Source: Christiangramia lutea (GTDB taxonomy: Bacteria; Bacteroidota; Bacteroidia; Flavobacteriales; Flavobacteriaceae). From it: a stretch of 64,000 nt of DNA. A program made the position numbers and the translations under genes. The DNA is taken from the NCBI RefSeq assembly GCF_022489035.1, contig NZ_JAKVTV010000006.1, forward strand, positions 91,293 to 155,292, written 5' to 3'. The notes beneath the pieces were generated by a model. It saw nothing but the letters and a program-made list of their open reading frames with translations, was not told the origin of the DNA and made no database searches. Below are positions 36,730 to 45,114 of the stretch, piece by piece (position 1 is the first letter of the stretch; each line of letters begins with the position of its first letter).

Positions 36730-36897
36730 ATGCCAAAAAGTATTTTAAAAGAAGCAAATGAGACTATTTATTGGTTGGATTTATTGAAAGATTCGGAATA
36801 TATGGACCTTTCGGTACATAGAAATCTTCTGGGTGCTTGCAAGAAAATTGTTGCCATGTTGGTAAGCTCTATCAAGACGGCCAGGTTTAAAATTTAA
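36730..36897 (+). pseudogene. Remnant of a four-helix bundle (S23-like) protein gene
   Basis: The 55-codon frame encodes only the C-terminal half of the four-helix bundle/S23 family: LKEANETIYWLDLLKDSEYM matches the third-helix motif (KEARETxYWLxLLxExxY), and the following helix ends with the usual SSIKTA. The first two helices, which normally carry the RSGTSIGANVEEA-type motif, are missing. The frame is the same as that of the pump gene and begins just after its stop codon. It is best read as a decayed or 5'-truncated gene; a functional half-length protein is less likely. Full-length S23-like genes are common as accessory genes in Bacteroidota. Confidence 0.7.
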
Positions 36898-36901
36898 AGT
36901 T

Positions 36902-38182
36902 ATGAGAATAAGAAGAACATTAAAGATAAGTTCGGTTTGGGGTACGGAGTATACCAGGAAGCTATTTCTAATGATAGCTTTTCACTTTTCATTTTTCACT
37001 TTTCATTCCGTGACAGCACAAGAACTGGAAGCTTTTTATAATCAGGCTCTTATCAATAATCCTGAAATTTCCTCCATGCAAGCGAACGTTGAAATTGCGA
37101 GGGAAAATATAAACGAAGTCGGGAGTATTCCAGATACGGAATTTGGATTTGGATACTTCGTAAGTGAACCGGAGACCAGGACCGGTGCTCAAAAATTAAG
37201 GGTTTCGGTTCGGCAAAACATTCCCTGGTTCGGTACCATTCAATCCAGAAAAGATTATGCTGGAGCATTGGTAAGCCTGGAAGAAGCCGATCTGGAAATA
37301 GCAAAGCGAAAACTGAAATTAGAGGTTTCCGAGGTATATTTTGATCTCTATGAAATGAGAGAAAAATTAGAGGTGCTTCAGGAGAATATCGAGCTTCTGG
37401 ATCTTTATCGCACCATGGCCCTTAATTCTGTTGAGACCGGAAAAGCTTCCGCAGTGGAAGTTTTAAAGCTGAAGATGAGACAGAACGATCTTCTGGAACA
37501 AAAGAAAAATCTACAACTACAGATAGAAGCATTGAAGGCACGTTTCAATAATATCCTGAATATTGATGAAATGACTTTGTTGAATTTTGAGGATACGCTA
37601 ATGATCCCACCGGAAAAGTCTGAAAATTATGACCTCTCTCTGCACCCCGAATTGCTTCGTTTCGAAGACTACGCCGAGAGTATTTTGAAGAATGAAGAAA
37701 TGAATCAGCAGGAATCTTCTCCAAAATTGGGATTCGGGCTTGATTATATCTCGGTTCAGGAGCGAACCGACATTAATTTTTCAGATAATGGAAAGGATAT
37801 CGTAATGCCTATGGTTTCTGTACAGGTGCCTATTTTTAATAAAACATACCGTTCAGTCTCCAAACAAAATGAATTAAAGCAGGACCAGATCACCTCAGAC
37901 AGGGACGCCAAATTGAATGACCTGGAAAACAGGCTTGAAACCGCACTGTATGAACGGAATTCCGCCAGGATTAGATTTAATACCCAGCTCGATAACCTGC
38001 AACAGGCAAGCAATGCCGAAGAGCTATTGATCAAACAATATGAGACAGGAACTATAGATTTCGAAGATGTACTTGATATCCAGGAAATACAATTAAAGAT
38101 ACAAATAGATTTAGTGGAAGCGGTAAGTGCCTGGTATCAAAAAGATGCTGTGGTGAATTACCTTACCAATAATACTTTTTAG
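36902..38182 (+). CDS. TolC-family outer membrane efflux protein
   Basis: The 426-residue protein has an export signal ending SVTAQ (about residue 39) and two outer membrane efflux repeats (about 45-215 and 235-420) rich in long helices, e.g. KRKLKLEVSEVYFDLYEMREKLEVLQENIELL. TolC proteins form trimeric channels across the periplasm and outer membrane for RND pumps. The exact start is uncertain: ATG 36902 gives an unusually long basic N-terminus, while ATG 36971 (MIAFHFSF) gives a short signal with no basic residue. The stop lies 2 bases before the adaptor start, so the two genes are coupled. Confidence 0.9.
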   Translation: MRIRRTLKISSVWGTEYTRKLFLMIAFHFSFFTFHSVTAQELEAFYNQALINNPEISSMQANVEIARENINEVGSIPDTEFGFGYFVSEPETRTGAQKLRVSVRQNIPWFGTIQSRKDYAGALVSLEEADLEIAKRKLKLEVSEVYFDLYEMREKLEVLQENIELLDLYRTMALNSVETGKASAVEVLKLKMRQNDLLEQKKNLQLQIEALKARFNNILNIDEMTLLNFEDTLMIPPEKSENYDLSLHPELLRFEDYAESILKNEEMNQQESSPKLGFGLDYISVQERTDINFSDNGKDIVMPMVSVQVPIFNKTYRSVSKQNELKQDQITSDRDAKLNDLENRLETALYERNSARIRFNTQLDNLQQASNAEELLIKQYETGTIDFEDVLDIQEIQLKIQIDLVEAVSAWYQKDAVVNYLTNNTF

Positions 38183-38184
38183 AG

Positions 38185-39873
38185 ATGAAAAATTTTTTGA
38201 TATATTTTTTGATACTTATTGCCGGGTTATTATTGGGATATATGATCTTCAGTAATAACGAAGATGAACAAACTCATCAGCATGAGGAGGCAGAAACTTC
38301 CAAAATGTGGACCTGTTCCATGCATCCGCAGATCATGCAGACGGAGCCGGGAGATTGTCCTGTTTGTGGGATGGAACTGATTCCTGCAAGTGCAACTTCA
38401 GACGGTTTGAGTGCTGAAGAATTTAGTATGACCGAAACCGCCATGAAACTGGCTAATATCCAGACTACAGTCGTTGGTCAGGGTAGCGGCATAGATGCAT
38501 CGATTACACTTTCTGGAAAGATCGAGGTGAATGAAGACGAGAATGCGGTGATGTCCGCTCATTTTAATGGAAGAGTTGAGAAATTGTTTGCCAATACCGT
38601 GGGAGATAGGGTAAGTAGAGGCCAGATCGTCGCTTCGGTATATTCTCCAGAACTGGTAGCTGCTCAGCAGGAATTGATCACAGCGGCAAAACTGAAAGAA
38701 TCTCAACCTGAATTATATAATGCGGTTAGAAATAAGTTTAAGATCTGGATGATCAAGGATAAGGTTCTGGATAAGGTGGAAAGCACCGGAAATGTACAAA
38801 CATCATTACCAATTTATTCTCATGTAAACGGTACCGTAACCGAGATCATGGTGGAAGAAGGTAGCCATATTATGGATGGAATGCCTATTTTAAAAGTTGC
38901 CAACCTTAATTCTGTTTGGGCGGTTTTTGACGCTTACGAACCCCAGATCTCCAATCTTAAGGAGGGCCAGAATCTTAAAATAAATGTCAATGCCATTCCA
39001 GATGAAGATTTTTCAGGAAAGATCTCGTTTATTGATCCCATCCTAAACGATGACTCCAGAACTATTGAAGTAAGAGTGGTATTGAACAATAATGAAAACA
39101 GACTCAAGCCGGGAATGTTTGTAGAGGCTAAGGCCGAATCTTCTTTTTCAGATTCTCAAGGTCAAAATCTTGAGATTCCTCGAAGTGCTGTCCTGTGGAC
39201 GGGTGAAAGGTCTCTGGTCTATGTTAAGACAGGTGGAGACCAGCCCACTTTTGAAATGAGAGAAGTGAAACTTGGTAATTCAACTGGAGAAAACTTCCAG
39301 GTTCTTAATGGTCTGGAAGCTGGCGAGGAGATCGTGACTAATGGAACTTTTACTGTTGACGCTGCTGCTCAATTACAGGGGAAAAGGTCAATGATGAATA
39401 ATGCAAAATCAAAGGAAAATAAAATAGCAGAGGTGAAAATGCACTTTCCAAAGTCATTTCAATTACAATTCGTTAAGACTCTGGAAGATTATTTCAGGCT
39501 TAAAGATGCGCTGGTAGACTCTCAACCTGAACAAGCAATAAAGGAAGCAAAGTCATATTTACAGCGACTCCCAGAGAATGACCTTCCTGAAACATCTTCT
39601 GGCCACTATAATAAAGTGATAAAAATGCTTGAGGCAATTTCAAAAAATGATGATCTGGAAAATCAAAGGGCTCATTTTGTGAACCTGTCAGAAAACATCA
39701 TCGTGCTGACGTCCAATATCGACAGTTTGGGAAAGACAGTCTATGTTCAGCACTGTCCTATGGCCAATTCGAATAAAGGTGCCGATTGGTTGAGCCAGTC
39801 TTCCGAAATAAGAAATCCATATTACGGTGAAGCAATGCTTACCTGCGGTGAGGTTACCGGAATTCTTGAGTAG
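38185..39873 (+). CDS. CusB-type RND adaptor with metal-binding N-terminus and DUF3347 C-terminus
   Basis: The 562-residue protein has a membrane helix (about 3-22), a His/Glu-rich linker, a heavy-metal-binding domain at 41-66 ([22 protein letters not shown]), then the membrane-fusion core (about 95-380) with lipoyl-like and beta-barrel segments, and finally a DUF3347 domain (about 415-562) with QHCPMA, EIRNPYYG and MLTCG. The adaptor bridges the RND pump and TolC and, in CusB, hands over copper. The N-terminal Cys/Met/His domain and the C-terminal Cys/Met motif suggest two extra metal-capture sites. Three further efflux parts precede it in order. Confidence 0.92.
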   Translation: MKNFLIYFLILIAGLLLGYMIFSNNEDEQTHQHEEAETSKMWTCSMHPQIMQTEPGDCPVCGMELIPASATSDGLSAEEFSMTETAMKLANIQTTVVGQGSGIDASITLSGKIEVNEDENAVMSAHFNGRVEKLFANTVGDRVSRGQIVASVYSPELVAAQQELITAAKLKESQPELYNAVRNKFKIWMIKDKVLDKVESTGNVQTSLPIYSHVNGTVTEIMVEEGSHIMDGMPILKVANLNSVWAVFDAYEPQISNLKEGQNLKINVNAIPDEDFSGKISFIDPILNDDSRTIEVRVVLNNNENRLKPGMFVEAKAESSFSDSQGQNLEIPRSAVLWTGERSLVYVKTGGDQPTFEMREVKLGNSTGENFQVLNGLEAGEEIVTNGTFTVDAAAQLQGKRSMMNNAKSKENKIAEVKMHFPKSFQLQFVKTLEDYFRLKDALVDSQPEQAIKEAKSYLQRLPENDLPETSSGHYNKVIKMLEAISKNDDLENQRAHFVNLSENIIVLTSNIDSLGKTVYVQHCPMANSNKGADWLSQSSEIRNPYYGEAMLTCGEVTGILE

Positions 39874-39941
39874 ATCTGGAATTTAAAAAATTGTAATAAT
39901 GAGTTTAAAATTCGTCCAATATTAATAGTAAATACATTAAA

Positions 39942-40505
39942 ATGAGAAAGAGTATAAAAAGTCTATTTTCAATTAGCCTGGTTGCAGGAAGTTTATTGGT
40001 AACCTCCTGTGGTGATTCAAATAAGAAGGAGGATAATTCTTCAGAAGAAATGCAGGAAATGACCCAGGAGCAGGAAGCTCCTGACGAAGCATCAAAAAAA
40101 ATGGCTAAAGCAGAATTCAGTAGCGATAATGTAACGCAGGCCTACGAGGAATACCTGGCGGTTAAAGATGCTCTTGTACAAACAGATGCAGAAGCCGCAG
40201 CAGAAGCTGCTAAAAATTTGCAAGTAAAGACCGCAGACAGCAACCGTAAGATTGCAGAGATTGCCGGGAAACTTGCTTCAGAAAGTGATGTGAATGTTCA
40301 GCGCGAAACTTTTTCTGAACTTACCGCTGCTATGGATCCTGTACTTAAGGAGGCAATTTCTTCAGGAAAGATCTATAAGCAATTCTGCCCGATGGCTTTT
40401 GAGGGAAAAGGAGATTATTGGTATGCATCTTCAGAGGAAATTAGAAATCCGTATTTTGGTGATAAGATGCTCAAGTGCGGAAGAGTGGATGAAACCATAG
40501 AATAA
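39942..40505 (+). CDS. DUF3347 lipoprotein
   Basis: The 187-residue protein has a lipobox VTSC (Cys23) followed by an acidic, Glu/Met-rich linker (about 28-60) and one DUF3347 domain (about 65-187). The end repeats the motif seen in the adjacent CusB C-terminus: QFCPMAFEGKGDYW, EEIRNPYFGDKML and KCG. DUF3347 proteins occur next to copper and heavy-metal efflux genes in Bacteroidota; the conserved CPM and CG residues are plausible ligands for Cu+, but binding has not been shown to my knowledge. It is closed by a terminator. Confidence 0.85.
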   Translation: MRKSIKSLFSISLVAGSLLVTSCGDSNKKEDNSSEEMQEMTQEQEAPDEASKKMAKAEFSSDNVTQAYEEYLAVKDALVQTDAEAAAEAAKNLQVKTADSNRKIAEIAGKLASESDVNVQRETFSELTAAMDPVLKEAISSGKIYKQFCPMAFEGKGDYWYASSEEIRNPYFGDKMLKCGRVDETIE

Positions 40506-40517
40506 AAGGATCTGAAG

Positions 40518-40544
40518 AGTCCCGGTTTCCACGATTCCGGGACT
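40518..40544 (+). terminator. Terminator of the efflux operon
   Basis: An 8-base stem (AGTCCCGG / CCGGGACT) with an 11-base loop followed by TTTTAT. It ends the pump-TolC-adaptor-DUF3347 run just before the regulator. Confidence 0.82.
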
Positions 40545-40564
40545 TTTATAATCATTTTTGCCAA

Positions 40565-41131
40565 TTGGAAAAGAACAGAATACAAATAAAGAATGTGGTT
40601 TGCCAGCGTTGTATCATGACAGTAAAGGGCATCCTGGATAAGCTGGAAATTCCTTATGTTAAAGTTGATCTAGGTGAAGCTGTTTTAAAAAGAGAGCTTA
40701 GCAGGTCTGAGAGAAAAATCCTGGAAGAAGAATTCTCCCAGGTTGGTTTTGAAATCATCCAGGACCGTGAGAAGAGGCTCATCAATATGATTAAATCACT
40801 AATTATCGATGAGGTTTATTCTGAAGATAGCTTGAACACTAAACTTTCTACTATTCTAACTGCTAAATTAAACTTTGACTACAGTCATATAACTCATGTT
40901 TTTACCGAAAGTGAAGGCCAGAGCATACAGAAGTATTATAATGCCCTGCGCATAGAAAGCGCCAAAGAATTATTAGGTTACGATGAGCTCGGGATTGCTG
41001 AAATTGCGGACAGGCTTGGTTATTCCACCCCGGCATACCTTTCTACTTCCTTTAAAAAAGCTACCGGTTACACCCCTTCAGAATACAGGGGTTTAGATCT
41101 GCACGATCGAAAAAGCCTGGATTCAGTATAG
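40565..41131 (+). CDS. Regulator fusing an HMA-like CxxC domain to an AraC DNA-binding domain
   Basis: The 188-residue protein starts with TTG and has an HMA-like beta-alpha-beta domain (about 5-65) with Cys13-Gln-Arg-Cys16, and then an AraC-type domain with both helix-turn-helix units (about 78-130 and 131-180; GIAEIADRLGYSTPAYL, FKKATGYTPSEYRG). The Met usually before the first Cys of HMA domains is Val. The natural reading is a copper or other soft-metal sensor that controls the neighbouring efflux and storage genes; this is inferred from the domains and the position. It sits between the efflux operon and the Csp and P-type ATPase genes. Confidence 0.85.
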   Translation: MEKNRIQIKNVVCQRCIMTVKGILDKLEIPYVKVDLGEAVLKRELSRSERKILEEEFSQVGFEIIQDREKRLINMIKSLIIDEVYSEDSLNTKLSTILTAKLNFDYSHITHVFTESEGQSIQKYYNALRIESAKELLGYDELGIAEIADRLGYSTPAYLSTSFKKATGYTPSEYRGLDLHDRKSLDSV

Positions 41132-41233
41132 CTATAGAATAAGACATTCTTAAAAACCTGATTTTAAAGTTAAAAACCTTTAAAACTGAAAGATCTTAGC
41201 AAATTTTTAAAAGCGTGAACTATAGTCTCTTCC

Positions 41234-41241
41234 TAAATTTG
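41234..41241 (+). promoter_or_regulatory. -7 element upstream of the Csp-like gene
   Basis: TAAATTTG matches TAnnTTTG and lies 27 bases before the ATG at 41269. The -33 region lacks TTG, as might be expected of a promoter that needs an activator such as the neighbouring AraC-type regulator. Confidence 0.55.
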
Positions 41242-41268
41242 GTATAGAACCAATAAAATCAATTAGTT

Positions 41269-41589
41269 ATGAGAAATGAGAAAATGATAAGTGCACTAGG
41301 AAATTGCATCAATCACTGTAACTACTGCGCAGATGCCTGCCTCGACGAGGAGAATGTGGAAATGATGAAGGACTGTATAAGAACCGATAGAGTTTGCGCT
41401 GAGGTTTGTTCTACATTGAACCAGGTATTGGCAACCGGATATTCAGATACCAAAGACCTCGTAAAATATTGTATCAAAGTTTGTGTAGCCTGTGCTGAAG
41501 AATGTGCTAAACATGATCACAAACATTGCCAGGATTGTGCAAAAGCCTGCAGAGAATGTGTTAGTGCCTGCGAAGCATATTTAGCGTAA
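41269..41589 (+). CDS. Csp-like Cys-rich four-helix-bundle copper-binding protein
   Basis: The 106-residue protein has 16 Cys spaced along amphipathic helices (CINHCNYCADAC; CIKVCVACAEEC; HCQDCAKACRECVSAC), the pattern of the DUF326/Csp copper storage family, where Cys line the core of a four-helix bundle and bind many Cu+ ions. There is no signal peptide, so it should act in the cytosol, like Csp3. His in KHDHKH may guard the open end of the bundle. It has its own terminator and lies between the HMA-AraC regulator and the Cu+ ATPase. Confidence 0.88.
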   Translation: MRNEKMISALGNCINHCNYCADACLDEENVEMMKDCIRTDRVCAEVCSTLNQVLATGYSDTKDLVKYCIKVCVACAEECAKHDHKHCQDCAKACRECVSACEAYLA

Positions 41590-41599
41590 TACCGAAACT

Positions 41600-41647
41600 A
41601 AATGCCTGGAAGAAAACTCTAATTATTCCGGGCATTTTCATTTCTGA
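41600..41647 (+). terminator. Terminator after the Csp-like gene
   Basis: A 12-base stem with one G-U pair (AAATGCCTGGAA / TTCCGGGCATTT) and a 24-base loop, followed by TTTCATTT. Confidence 0.75.
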
Positions 41648-41741
41648 AAGTCTTTCCGCAAATTTTGAAAGTCAAATCTTATTTCCTGCCATACTTTAGC
41701 TGATTATACCTCTTACAAAAAATCGCTAATTTCACCTTAGA

Positions 41742-44489
41742 ATGAATATGAAACATACATATAAGATTACCGGCATGAGCTGTAATGGTTGCAGGTCTCA
41801 TGTAGAAAATACCCTGGCTAAAGTAAATGGGGTCAAAAATGTCTCGGTAGATCTAGGTAAGGCAGAGGCGGTGATCGAAATGGAAAAGCATATCGAGGTA
41901 GAACATTTTGAAAAAGCGCTTCAGGAGGAAGGCGGGAATTATCATATTCATTTTCCAGATTCTTCAGTTTCCGGGTCTCAAGATTCCATGAAGCATACCT
42001 ATAAAGTAACCGGAATGACCTGTAATGGATGCCGGTCTCATGTGGAAAAAATGCTGAATGAAGTTGATGGCGTGATTAAAGCTACCGTAGACCTTGAAAA
42101 GGAGGAGGCTGAAATCATTATGAAAAAACATATAAAAGTCCAGGCCTTTCAAGATGCTTTGCAAAAGGATGGAGGTAATTATCATATTATGATGCCCGGC
42201 GACAAACATGCAAAGCATCAACATTCTGCGAAAGAAAATAAACCCGAAGGACAAGGTACCGGGACCTGGTATTGCCCCATGCATTGCGAAGGGGATAAAA
42301 CTTACGATAGGCCGGGAGATTGCCCGGTTTGCGGTATGAACCTCGTGGAGGAGGTGAGTGCCGCTCCAAAAGTACAGTTTACCTGCCCTATGCACCCTGA
42401 AGTGGTTAAAGACGAACCGGGTGACTGCCCTATTTGCGGAATGGAATTGGTTCCTCTTAAACCAGAAGCATCAACAGAAGAAAAGGGATATAAAAAGTTA
42501 TTGAAGAAATTCTGGATCTCGGTTGCATTCACACTGCCGATCTTTCTTATTGCCATGTCCGAGATGATCCCTGAAAATCCATTATATGACCTGGCCAATA
42601 TAAAAGTCTGGAACTGGATTCAATTCGGCCTTTCTCTGCCGGTAGTTTTCTATGCAACCTGGATGTTTTTCGAAAGGGCATGGAAATCGGTGGTGAACTG
42701 GAATCTTAATATGTTTACTCTTATAGGAATAGGAGCAGGGGTAGCCTGGCTCTTTAGTTTATTCGGACTTCTCTTTCCTGATTTCTTTCCGGCACAGTTC
42801 AAGACAGAAGCTGGCACCGTGCATGTTTATTTTGAAGCGGCCACGGTTATTTTAACGTTGGTTCTCATGGGGCAGGTGCTGGAAGCGCGAGCTCATAGCA
42901 GGACAAATTCTGCAATCAAAGAATTATTGAAGCTCGCACCTAATACAGCGGTAAAAGTTGTTGATGGTAAGGAACAGAAAGTTTCGATTGATCGAATTAA
43001 AGAAGGAGATGTGCTAAGGGTAAAACCAGGAGAGAAGATTCCCGTAGATGGTAAGATAAAAAAAGGAAGTTCCAGTATCGATGAATCGATGATCACAGGG
43101 GAACCTATCCCGGTAGATAAAAGGGAAGGAGATAAGGTAAGTTCGGGAACCATTAACGGAAACCAGAGTTTCACCATGATCGCAGAGAAGGTTGGCGATG
43201 AGACCCTACTTTCCCAGATCATAAAAATGGTGAACGAAGCCAGCAGATCTCAGGCTCCTATTCAAAAACTAGCCGACAGGATCTCGGCTTATTTCGTGCC
43301 TATCGTGGTGTTGATTTCAGTTCTAACATTCATTGCCTGGGCTGTCTGGGGTCCAGAACCTAGTTATGTTTATGCTCTGGTAAACGCTATTGCCGTGTTG
43401 ATCATTGCCTGTCCCTGTGCTTTAGGATTGGCTACCCCAATGTCGGTTATGGTTGGAGTAGGAAAAGGAGCTAAAAATGGAGTTCTTATCAAGAATGCAA
43501 GGGCACTGGAGCAAATGAATGAAATAGATACCCTGATCATAGATAAGACAGGAACCATTACAGAAGGAAAACCTTCGGTGGAAAAAGTAATTACGATTTC
43601 TTCAGAATATTCCGAAAAAGAAATTTTAAGTTTAGTAGCCTCGGTGAATGCCCAAAGTGAGCATCCGCTGGCTGCAGCTACCATTAAGTATGCAGATGAA
43701 AATAATGTAAAATTTGGGGAATCTTCAGGTTTTAATGCCATTACAGGAAAAGGAGTTACGGCAGAATTTGAAGGAAAGCTGCTGGCTCTTGGAAACGATA
43801 AACTAATGCAGGCGGAAAATGTGGAAATATCATCTGATATTTCCAAAAAAGTGTCGGTAGAACAGGAAGAAGGAAAGACTGTATCTTACCTGGCTGTAGA
43901 CGGAAAACCAGTGGGCTATGTAACAATTTCAGATAAGATAAAAAAAACGAGTAAAGCGGCACTTTCAGAACTTCAGGAGGAAGGAGTGAGGGTTATAATG
44001 CTTACGGGAGATAATAAAAAGACTGCTGCGGCGGTGGCCAAACAACTTAACCTCGCCGATTTCAAAGCAGAGATGGTTCCACAAGATAAAATGGAAGAGG
44101 TTAAAGGTCTACAGGCAGAAGGAAGAAAAGTCGCGATGGCTGGTGATGGGATCAACGATGCGCCGGCTTTAGCTCAGGCTAATATTGGGATTGCCATGGG
44201 AACGGGAACCGATGTAGCTATAGAAAGCGCCGAGATCACCCTGGTAAAAGGAGATCTAAAGGGCGTGTTGAGAGCAAGGAAACTAAGTGAGAAGGTGATG
44301 ATGAACATCAAGCAGAATTTGTTCTTTGCTTTAATTTATAACACGGTGGGAGTGCCAGTGGCAGCCGGGGTTCTTTATCCGGTATTTGGAATTTTACTCT
44401 CTCCTATGATCGCTGCTTTGGCCATGAGCTTTAGTTCGGTATCGGTGATAGGAAATGCCTTAAGACTGAAAAATACTAAATTGGATTAA
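41742..44489 (+). CDS. copA: Cu+-exporting P1B-type ATPase with doubled metal domains
   Basis: The 915-residue protein has, in order: HMA domain 1 (residues 3-69, Cys14/Cys17), HMA domain 2 (83-149, Cys94/Cys97), a Cys/Met/His domain (about 175-205, CPMHC and CPVCGMNL), a second such domain (about 214-240, CPMHPEV and CPICGMELV), eight expected membrane helices, the CPC ion motif at 557-559, the phosphorylated Asp601 in [13 protein letters not shown] and GDGINDAP. It pumps Cu+ (or Ag+) from the cytosol to the periplasm using ATP. The start may be the next Met (41748). The Cys/Met domain resembles the one in the CusB adaptor upstream. Confidence 0.95.
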   Translation: MNMKHTYKITGMSCNGCRSHVENTLAKVNGVKNVSVDLGKAEAVIEMEKHIEVEHFEKALQEEGGNYHIHFPDSSVSGSQDSMKHTYKVTGMTCNGCRSHVEKMLNEVDGVIKATVDLEKEEAEIIMKKHIKVQAFQDALQKDGGNYHIMMPGDKHAKHQHSAKENKPEGQGTGTWYCPMHCEGDKTYDRPGDCPVCGMNLVEEVSAAPKVQFTCPMHPEVVKDEPGDCPICGMELVPLKPEASTEEKGYKKLLKKFWISVAFTLPIFLIAMSEMIPENPLYDLANIKVWNWIQFGLSLPVVFYATWMFFERAWKSVVNWNLNMFTLIGIGAGVAWLFSLFGLLFPDFFPAQFKTEAGTVHVYFEAATVILTLVLMGQVLEARAHSRTNSAIKELLKLAPNTAVKVVDGKEQKVSIDRIKEGDVLRVKPGEKIPVDGKIKKGSSSIDESMITGEPIPVDKREGDKVSSGTINGNQSFTMIAEKVGDETLLSQIIKMVNEASRSQAPIQKLADRISAYFVPIVVLISVLTFIAWAVWGPEPSYVYALVNAIAVLIIACPCALGLATPMSVMVGVGKGAKNGVLIKNARALEQMNEIDTLIIDKTGTITEGKPSVEKVITISSEYSEKEILSLVASVNAQSEHPLAAATIKYADENNVKFGESSGFNAITGKGVTAEFEGKLLALGNDKLMQAENVEISSDISKKVSVEQEEGKTVSYLAVDGKPVGYVTISDKIKKTSKAALSELQEEGVRVIMLTGDNKKTAAAVAKQLNLADFKAEMVPQDKMEEVKGLQAEGRKVAMAGDGINDAPALAQANIGIAMGTGTDVAIESAEITLVKGDLKGVLRARKLSEKVMMNIKQNLFFALIYNTVGVPVAAGVLYPVFGILLSPMIAALAMSFSSVSVIGNALRLKNTKLD
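41748..42188 (+). repeat. Tandem duplication of the HMA-coding unit in copA
   Basis: Two units of 67 codons at 41748-41948 and 41988-42188 are offset by 240 bases. My hand alignment gives 44 identical residues of 67, including both ends (MKHTYK and GGNYHI), so they arose by duplication of one domain within this gene. Confidence 0.85.
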
Positions 44490-44601
44490 CTGAAAATTTA
44501 TTTTTGCAGTTTTCTTCAAGGAAGACTTTTATACCTGAATTACTTCGTCTGGAATTAAATTTATTTAACTGAGACTGAGAATAAATTCTAGCCAAAAGAA
44601 A

Positions 44602-44623
44602 TGAGGCCTTTCTTAGGGCCTCA
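44602..44623 (-). terminator. Terminator of the first Spy-like gene
   Basis: A 7-base stem (TGAGGCC / GGCCTCA) with an 8-base loop; on the minus strand it is followed by TTTCTTTT. It lies 20 bases after the stop of the minus-strand gene and faces the end of copA. Confidence 0.7.
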
Positions 44624-44642
44624 CTCCATATTTAATCCTGGT

Positions 44643-45014
44643 CTAGTTCTTTCGTTTTTCTTGGTAATGCTTCCTGCCTTTGCGTCTTTTCTCCTGGAGA
44701 CCTTCCCATTTTGTAAATTGTTCTTCTGTAAGGATCTCGCTCAATTCTTCTTTTTGTTTTTCATTGAACTGTTGTTTTTCTTCCTTCATTTCTCTCCTTT
44801 CTTCCCTCATTTTTTCCTGAGCTTCGATCCTCTCAGCAAATAGACCTTTCAATTTCTCCTTTTGGTCTTCATCTAGGTCCAGCTGCATGGCTAATCGGTC
44901 TGCTCTAAGCCTAGCCATTTCATCTTTAGTAAGATCACTTTTACGTTCGCTTTTCTGCTGAGAAAACATACTTAAGCTTAAGAGAACAAAAATTACGGTG
45001 AGTATTTTTTTCAT
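44643..45014 (-). CDS. Small exported Spy/CpxP-like helical protein (a)
   Basis: I use the Met at 45014 (MKKILTVIFVLLSLSMFSQQ), which gives a clean signal peptide and 123 residues. The mature protein is almost all charged helix, rich in Glu, Lys, Arg and Gln, with LDLDEDQKEKLKGLF and LSEILTEEQFTKWEGL, close to the LTxxQ-type repeats of the Spy/CpxP periplasmic chaperone group. Those proteins protect periplasmic proteins or sense envelope and metal stress. Being next to copA and a second similar gene suggests a role in copper stress, but sequence alone does not show it. Confidence 0.75.
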   Translation of the reverse strand: MKKILTVIFVLLSLSMFSQQKSERKSDLTKDEMARLRADRLAMQLDLDEDQKEKLKGLFAERIEAQEKMREERREMKEEKQQFNEKQKEELSEILTEEQFTKWEGLQEKRRKGRKHYQEKRKN

Positions 45015-45114
45015 CTGTTTAGGTTTATAGGTTATAAACATTAGACATTTAATTGAGTAAAAGGTTTAAAATTATGGAAGAATTAGGAAGGTTTTCTGAA
45101 GTCTTCATATCAAA

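Noticed and set aside
36730..36897. S23-like sequence as an rRNA intervening sequence
   Set aside because: S23-like genes can lie within 23S rRNA, but there is no rRNA sequence around this remnant.
41964..42395. 143-codon open frame on the minus strand inside copA
   Set aside because: It is antisense to a strongly supported domain region of CopA, has no promoter or known motif, and is explained by codon bias of the true gene.
43370..43846. 158-codon minus-strand frame inside copA
   Set aside because: It is antisense to the CPC and DKTGT region of the ATPase; the composition (Ser/Phe-rich) is that of a shadow frame.
44499..44506. TATTTTTG after the copA stop
   Set aside because: It matches the -7 consensus, but a TTG is only 15 bases upstream and no + strand gene follows before the convergent gene; probably chance in AT-rich DNA.
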